Of a stretch of 64,000 bases of DNA, positions 61,391 through 64,000 are shown in pieces; position 1 is the stretch's first letter; each line of letters opens with the position of its first letter. The stretch is taken from the NCBI RefSeq assembly GCF_900143185.1, contig NZ_FSRQ01000002.1, forward strand, positions 868,001 to 932,000, given 5' to 3'. Under the pieces are notes generated by a model that saw nothing but the letters and a program-made list of their open reading frames with translations, was not told where the DNA came from and did not search any database. The position numbers and the translations under genes were made by a program. The DNA is from Chryseobacterium scophthalmum (GTDB lineage Bacteria > Bacteroidota > Bacteroidia > Flavobacteriales > Weeksellaceae).

Positions 61391-61465
61391 CCCTCATGGA
61401 TTAAGCAAATTTTGCAGATCATTGAATAGAAAAAAATCTGCGTAATCAGCCAAATCTGCGAGAGA
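61391..61465. repeat. Family B palindromic repeat, copy 3
   Basis: It shares ATTAAGCAAATTTTGCAGAT on one side and AATCTGCGAGAGA on the other with the copy at 57801, but its left end (CCCTCATGG) has diverged. Confidence 0.7.
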
Positions 61466-61508
61466 AAAAAACAATCATCTATGAAAATCTGAGGAATCTG
61501 TAGGAGAT

Positions 61509-62405
61509 TTAATTAAAAGACTGTCGAAATTCCAAAGGCGACATATTTGTTTTCTTTTTAAAGAGCGTAGAAAAAGACTGCGAATGCTCAAATCCCAATT
61601 CATACGCAATTTCGCTCACCGAAAGTTCAGTCGTCGAAAGCTTTTCTTTGGCTTTACTGATCAGCTTTTCATGAATATGCTGCTGCGTATTTTGTCCGGT
61701 ATGAACCCGCAAAAGATCACTCAAATAATTCGGAGAAAGATTCATCGCTTCTGCAATTTGATGAACTGTTAAAAGTCCTTTATCAGAAGATTCTTGATTA
61801 AAATAATCATTCAGAAAAGTTTCAAATTTCGTTAAAAGCTGATGAGTTCCACTTTTTCGGGTGATGAATTGTCGTTCATAAAAACGCTTCGAATAATTCA
61901 ATAACAATTCAATCTGCGACAAAATGATTTCCTGCGTATGATGATCAATATGCTGACATTCCTTGTCAATTTTATTCATAATTTCAAGCAAATCATTCTC
62001 CTCATCTTCAGACAAATGTAAGGCTTCATTCACTGCATACGAGAAAAATCCATAAGACGAAATAGTCTTTGCCAATGAGTGTTTCAGCAGAAAATCTTCA
62101 TGGAAAATCAACAAATAACCCGTATTTTCACAATCCATAGTCTGCAAATCCAAGTACTGCACCTGATTCGGTGCCGTAAAACTCAAAACACCTTTATCAT
62201 AATCATAATGTTGCTGTCCGTATTTTATTTTTCCGGTTGCATTTCGTTTCAGAGCAACGCAGTAATATCGACTCACAAAACCCTTCCAGACCTCATCTTC
62301 AATAAAAATACTTTCCGAAAGATTAATCACACTTACCATCGGATGTTTCGGTTCAGGAAGCGAAAGCAGTCTGTGAAAAGCAGAAATAGATTTTATAGTG
62401 TTCAT
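61509..62405 (-). CDS. AraC family transcriptional regulator
   Basis: The 298-residue protein has an N-terminal sensing domain and a C-terminal AraC DNA-binding domain. Its two helix-turn-helix units are visible: LTVHQIAEAMNLSPNYLSDL and LSVSEIAYELGFEHSQSFST, then FKKKTNMSPLEFRQS. Regulators of this type commonly sit beside the oxidoreductase they control; the aldo/keto reductase gene on the same strand, 231 bases upstream, is a likely target. The signal is unknown. Confidence 0.93.
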   Translation of the reverse strand: MNTIKSISAFHRLLSLPEPKHPMVSVINLSESIFIEDEVWKGFVSRYYCVALKRNATGKIKYGQQHYDYDKGVLSFTAPNQVQYLDLQTMDCENTGYLLIFHEDFLLKHSLAKTISSYGFFSYAVNEALHLSEDEENDLLEIMNKIDKECQHIDHHTQEIILSQIELLLNYSKRFYERQFITRKSGTHQLLTKFETFLNDYFNQESSDKGLLTVHQIAEAMNLSPNYLSDLLRVHTGQNTQQHIHEKLISKAKEKLSTTELSVSEIAYELGFEHSQSFSTLFKKKTNMSPLEFRQSFN

Positions 62406-62444
62406 AACTTTTTATTTTTTTAGGGCGCCTTTTTCCGTCTTCCA

Positions 62445-62516
62445 CTCCCGCTTTTTTGTTCCGCTTCGCTCCACAAAAAGAGCTCCGTTCAAGCCGGGGC
62501 GCAACAGTATTGCGTT
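62445..62516. repeat. GC-richer intergenic palindromic sequence
   Basis: TTTTTGT (62453-62459) pairs with ACAAAAA (62473-62479) around CCGCTTCGCTCC, followed by GAGCTCCGTTCAAGCCGGGG. It lies directly beside a family A repeat and differs in composition from the surrounding AT-rich sequence. Confidence 0.5.
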
Positions 62517-62525
62517 TAAGCAATC

Positions 62526-62606
62526 TGTCATTCTGACGAAGGAAGAATCTCACGAATATAATAATGGGGAGATTCTTCACTACATTGCATTTCGTTCAGA
62601 ATGACA
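62526..62606. repeat. Family A palindromic repeat, copy 2
   Basis: The outer arms TGTCATTCTGA (62526-62536) and TCAGAATGACA (62596-62606) are perfect. Inside is a second stem, AAGAATCTC with GAGATTCTT. It lies between the AraC and aldo/keto reductase genes. Confidence 0.78.
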
Positions 62607-62636
62607 AACTACAAATAAATTAATTTTAGAAAAAGA

Positions 62637-63644
62637 TTAATAATCCAAAAGTCCCATGCCGAATTCGTCATACGTTGCTCCGGTATCTGTTCCCAAAGGT
62701 ACAATACTTTCTAACTTTTGAAGCTCACTTTCAGACAATTCAATCTTAGAAGCTTCAATATTCTGTTCAAGATATTTTCTGCGTTTTGTTCCCGGAATAG
62801 GAAGAATCCCTTTGCTGATGATCCACGCCAAAGCCAATTGAGATGATGTAATATTTTTTTCTTTTGCCATATCTTCAATCGCTTTTACCAATTCGATATT
62901 TTTTTTGAAATGTTCTCCTTGAAAACGCGGAATTCCTCTTCTAAAATCATTTTCAGGCAAGTCATCAATTGTACGAATCTGTCCGGATAAAAACCCTCTT
63001 CCAAGCGGAGAATACGCCACAAAACCAATTCCCAATTCGTTCAAAGTTTTGATCACTCCTTTTTCTTCAACGGTTCTTTCAAAAAGAGAAAACTCACTTT
63101 GCACTGCCGAAATCGGATGAATTGCATGAGCTTTTTTCACCGTTTCAGAAGATACTTCCGACAAACCGATATATCCGATTTTACCTTCCTTCACCAATTC
63201 GCTCATTGCTCCGACCGTTTCTTCGATAGGTGTGTTTTTATCCAGACGATGCATGTAATAAAGGTCGATGTAATCTGTTTTTAGATTTTTCAACGAACGC
63301 TCAACCGACTTTTTTACATAATCTTTTGTACCATTGATTTTCCAGGTTACCTGGTCATTGTCATCAATTTCCCATCCGAATTTTGTGGCAATAATATACT
63401 CGTCACGATTGCCTTCAATAGCTTTTGCAATCAATTGTTCGTTTTTAAAAGGACCATATAAATCTGCGGTATCCAAAAAGTTCCCACCCAATTCCAAAGA
63501 ACGGTGAATCGTTGCGATGGCTTCTTTTTCATCGGTTTTACCATACATATCTGCATCACCAAAACCTGTCATTCCCATACATCCCAAACCAATATTTGGA
63601 ACGATTAATCCCTGACTTCCTAATTTTACTTGATTCAATTTCAT
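62637..63644 (-). CDS. Aldo/keto reductase
   Basis: The 335-residue protein is a full-length aldo/keto reductase of the YakC/AKR13-like type. Catalytic residues are in LDTADLYGPFKNE (Asp and Tyr), IIATKFGWEI (Lys) and YYMHRLDKNTPIEE (His). The NADPH-binding end has SPLGRGFLSGQI and IPGTKRRKYLEQNIEA. It reduces aldehydes or ketones in the cytoplasm; the substrate is unknown. The AraC gene follows on the same strand 231 bases downstream and probably regulates it. Confidence 0.94.
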   Translation of the reverse strand: MKLNQVKLGSQGLIVPNIGLGCMGMTGFGDADMYGKTDEKEAIATIHRSLELGGNFLDTADLYGPFKNEQLIAKAIEGNRDEYIIATKFGWEIDDNDQVTWKINGTKDYVKKSVERSLKNLKTDYIDLYYMHRLDKNTPIEETVGAMSELVKEGKIGYIGLSEVSSETVKKAHAIHPISAVQSEFSLFERTVEEKGVIKTLNELGIGFVAYSPLGRGFLSGQIRTIDDLPENDFRRGIPRFQGEHFKKNIELVKAIEDMAKEKNITSSQLALAWIISKGILPIPGTKRRKYLEQNIEASKIELSESELQKLESIVPLGTDTGATYDEFGMGLLDY

Positions 63645-63809
63645 ATTGTTGATTTTTATTGATACAAAATTCAGCAGAAATTAAAAATCGGATGTATGCA
63701 AAACCATGGTTGTCGTATGCAAATTACGGATTATGGTTTTCAAGTATAATCACCAATAAAAAGATCTGCGCAATCAGCAAAATAAGTGGGATAAAAGTCA
63801 TAGCAGCTT

Positions 63810-63893
63810 TTGTCATTTCGAGGAACGAGAAATCTATAATTTAAAATGAAAAATAGATTCTTTACTTCTCTCTCGCTCCATTCAGAATGACAA
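63810..63893. repeat. Family A palindromic repeat, copy 3
   Basis: The arms TTGTCATT (63810-63817) and AATGACAA (63886-63893) enclose an internal pair, AATCTAT and ATAGATT. It lies 44 bases before the next copy. Confidence 0.72.
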
Positions 63894-63936
63894 GGTGTTA
63901 AATAAATATTTGTGAAATCTGAGGGAGAAAAAAGAA

Positions 63937-63999
63937 TTTGTCATCCCGTAAAAATCTCAACAAAGTAAAACTAACTTTAGATTCTTCCCGAATGACAAA
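63937..63999. repeat. Family A palindromic repeat, copy 4
   Basis: The arms TTTGTCAT (63937-63944) and ATGACAAA (63992-63999) are perfect, with GATTCTTCCCG near the right end as in other copies. Confidence 0.7.
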
Positions 64000-64000
64000 T

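Larger units (their letters stand above)
61066..61508. other. Intergenic region, 443 bases, with a terminator and a repeat
   Basis: It holds the upstream region of the minus-strand gene at 60469, a strong hairpin at 61225-61256, and a family B repeat at 61391-61465. No coding sequence is credible here. Confidence 0.6.
63645..64000. other. Intergenic region with clustered repeats, to the window end
   Basis: No gene is seen in these 356 bases. A degenerate half copy of family B (ATCTGCGCAATCAGC, from about 63766) comes first, then two family A repeats at 63810-63893 and 63937-63999. The neighbouring gene lies beyond the window. Confidence 0.6.

Noticed and set aside
30098..61465. Family B repeats as a CRISPR array
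   Set aside because: The copies are single, far apart and palindromic over their whole length; no regular spacers and no cas genes.
62398..62604. Short plus-strand ORF between AraC and aldo/keto reductase genes
   Set aside because: It runs through palindromic repeats, and the protein has no plausible start or composition.

Overview
The window looks like chromosomal DNA of a low-GC Bacteroidota bacterium of the class Flavobacteriia, most likely Chryseobacterium or a close Weeksellaceae relative. The evidence is the TAnnTTTG promoter elements with no clear Shine-Dalgarno sites, several TTG starts, a protein with a type IX secretion C-terminal signal, a bacillithiol gene (bshA), many families typical of the phylum (DUF4292, DUF4254, DUF2851, DUF4350, DUF4129) and dispersed palindromic intergenic repeats. 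I see no phage, transposase, CRISPR array, rRNA or tRNA. The window is mainly housekeeping DNA with a few lineage-specific patches.

Layout. 1-4.2 kb: the tail of an OmpA-like protein, a YebC-type regulator, a metallophosphoesterase with a glycosyltransferase, a small GNAT protein and a lipoprotein. 4.4-12.2 kb: an RDD protein divergent from a tight operon of SpoIIM-like, membrane, DUF4129, DUF4350, MoxR ATPase and DUF58 proteins, then OsmC. 12.3-14.9 kb: a large GH63-type glucosidase on the minus strand. 15.0-25.2 kb: the methionine region. A SAM-I riboswitch precedes a MetX-like acyltransferase, followed by homoserine dehydrogenase, a MetZ-type sulfhydrylase, methionine synthase split into two genes around a fatty-acid desaturase, and metF. 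Together these convert homoserine to methionine by direct sulfhydrylation and B12-dependent methylation.

25.2-39.8 kb: a secreted protein, a GNAT-like protein, folE, a lipoprotein, cysS, a T9SS substrate, a GH77 glucanotransferase with starch-binding modules, a Tyr/Asp and Asn/Arg/Gly-rich secreted protein, a Spy-like protein, ferritin and an AddA/RecB-like helicase-nuclease. 40.0-43.3 kb: three tandem exported paralogues with a carboxypeptidase-regulatory-like domain, the third frameshifted, then a DUF2975 membrane protein with its small XRE regulator. 43.4-56.3 kb, mostly minus strand: GNAT/PspC/DUF2851; bshA with a GH3 enzyme; and a long run comprising a flippase, a sugar-nucleotidyltransferase, DUF4292, EnvC-like, TatA, DUF4254, a lipoprotein and ribA.

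56.4-64.0 kb: dihydroorotase; azoreductase divergent from an HxlR regulator, with a perfect 22-bp palindrome between them; a Crp/Fnr regulator; two unrecognised genes; an AraC regulator; and an aldo/keto reductase. The gaps in this part are rich in inverted repeats. At least three repeat families recur across the window. I do not see a convincing new defence or biosynthetic system. The items most worth a second look are the frameshifted tandem paralogues, the split metH, the HxlR/azoR palindrome, the repeat families and the unrecognised pair at about 60-61 kb.
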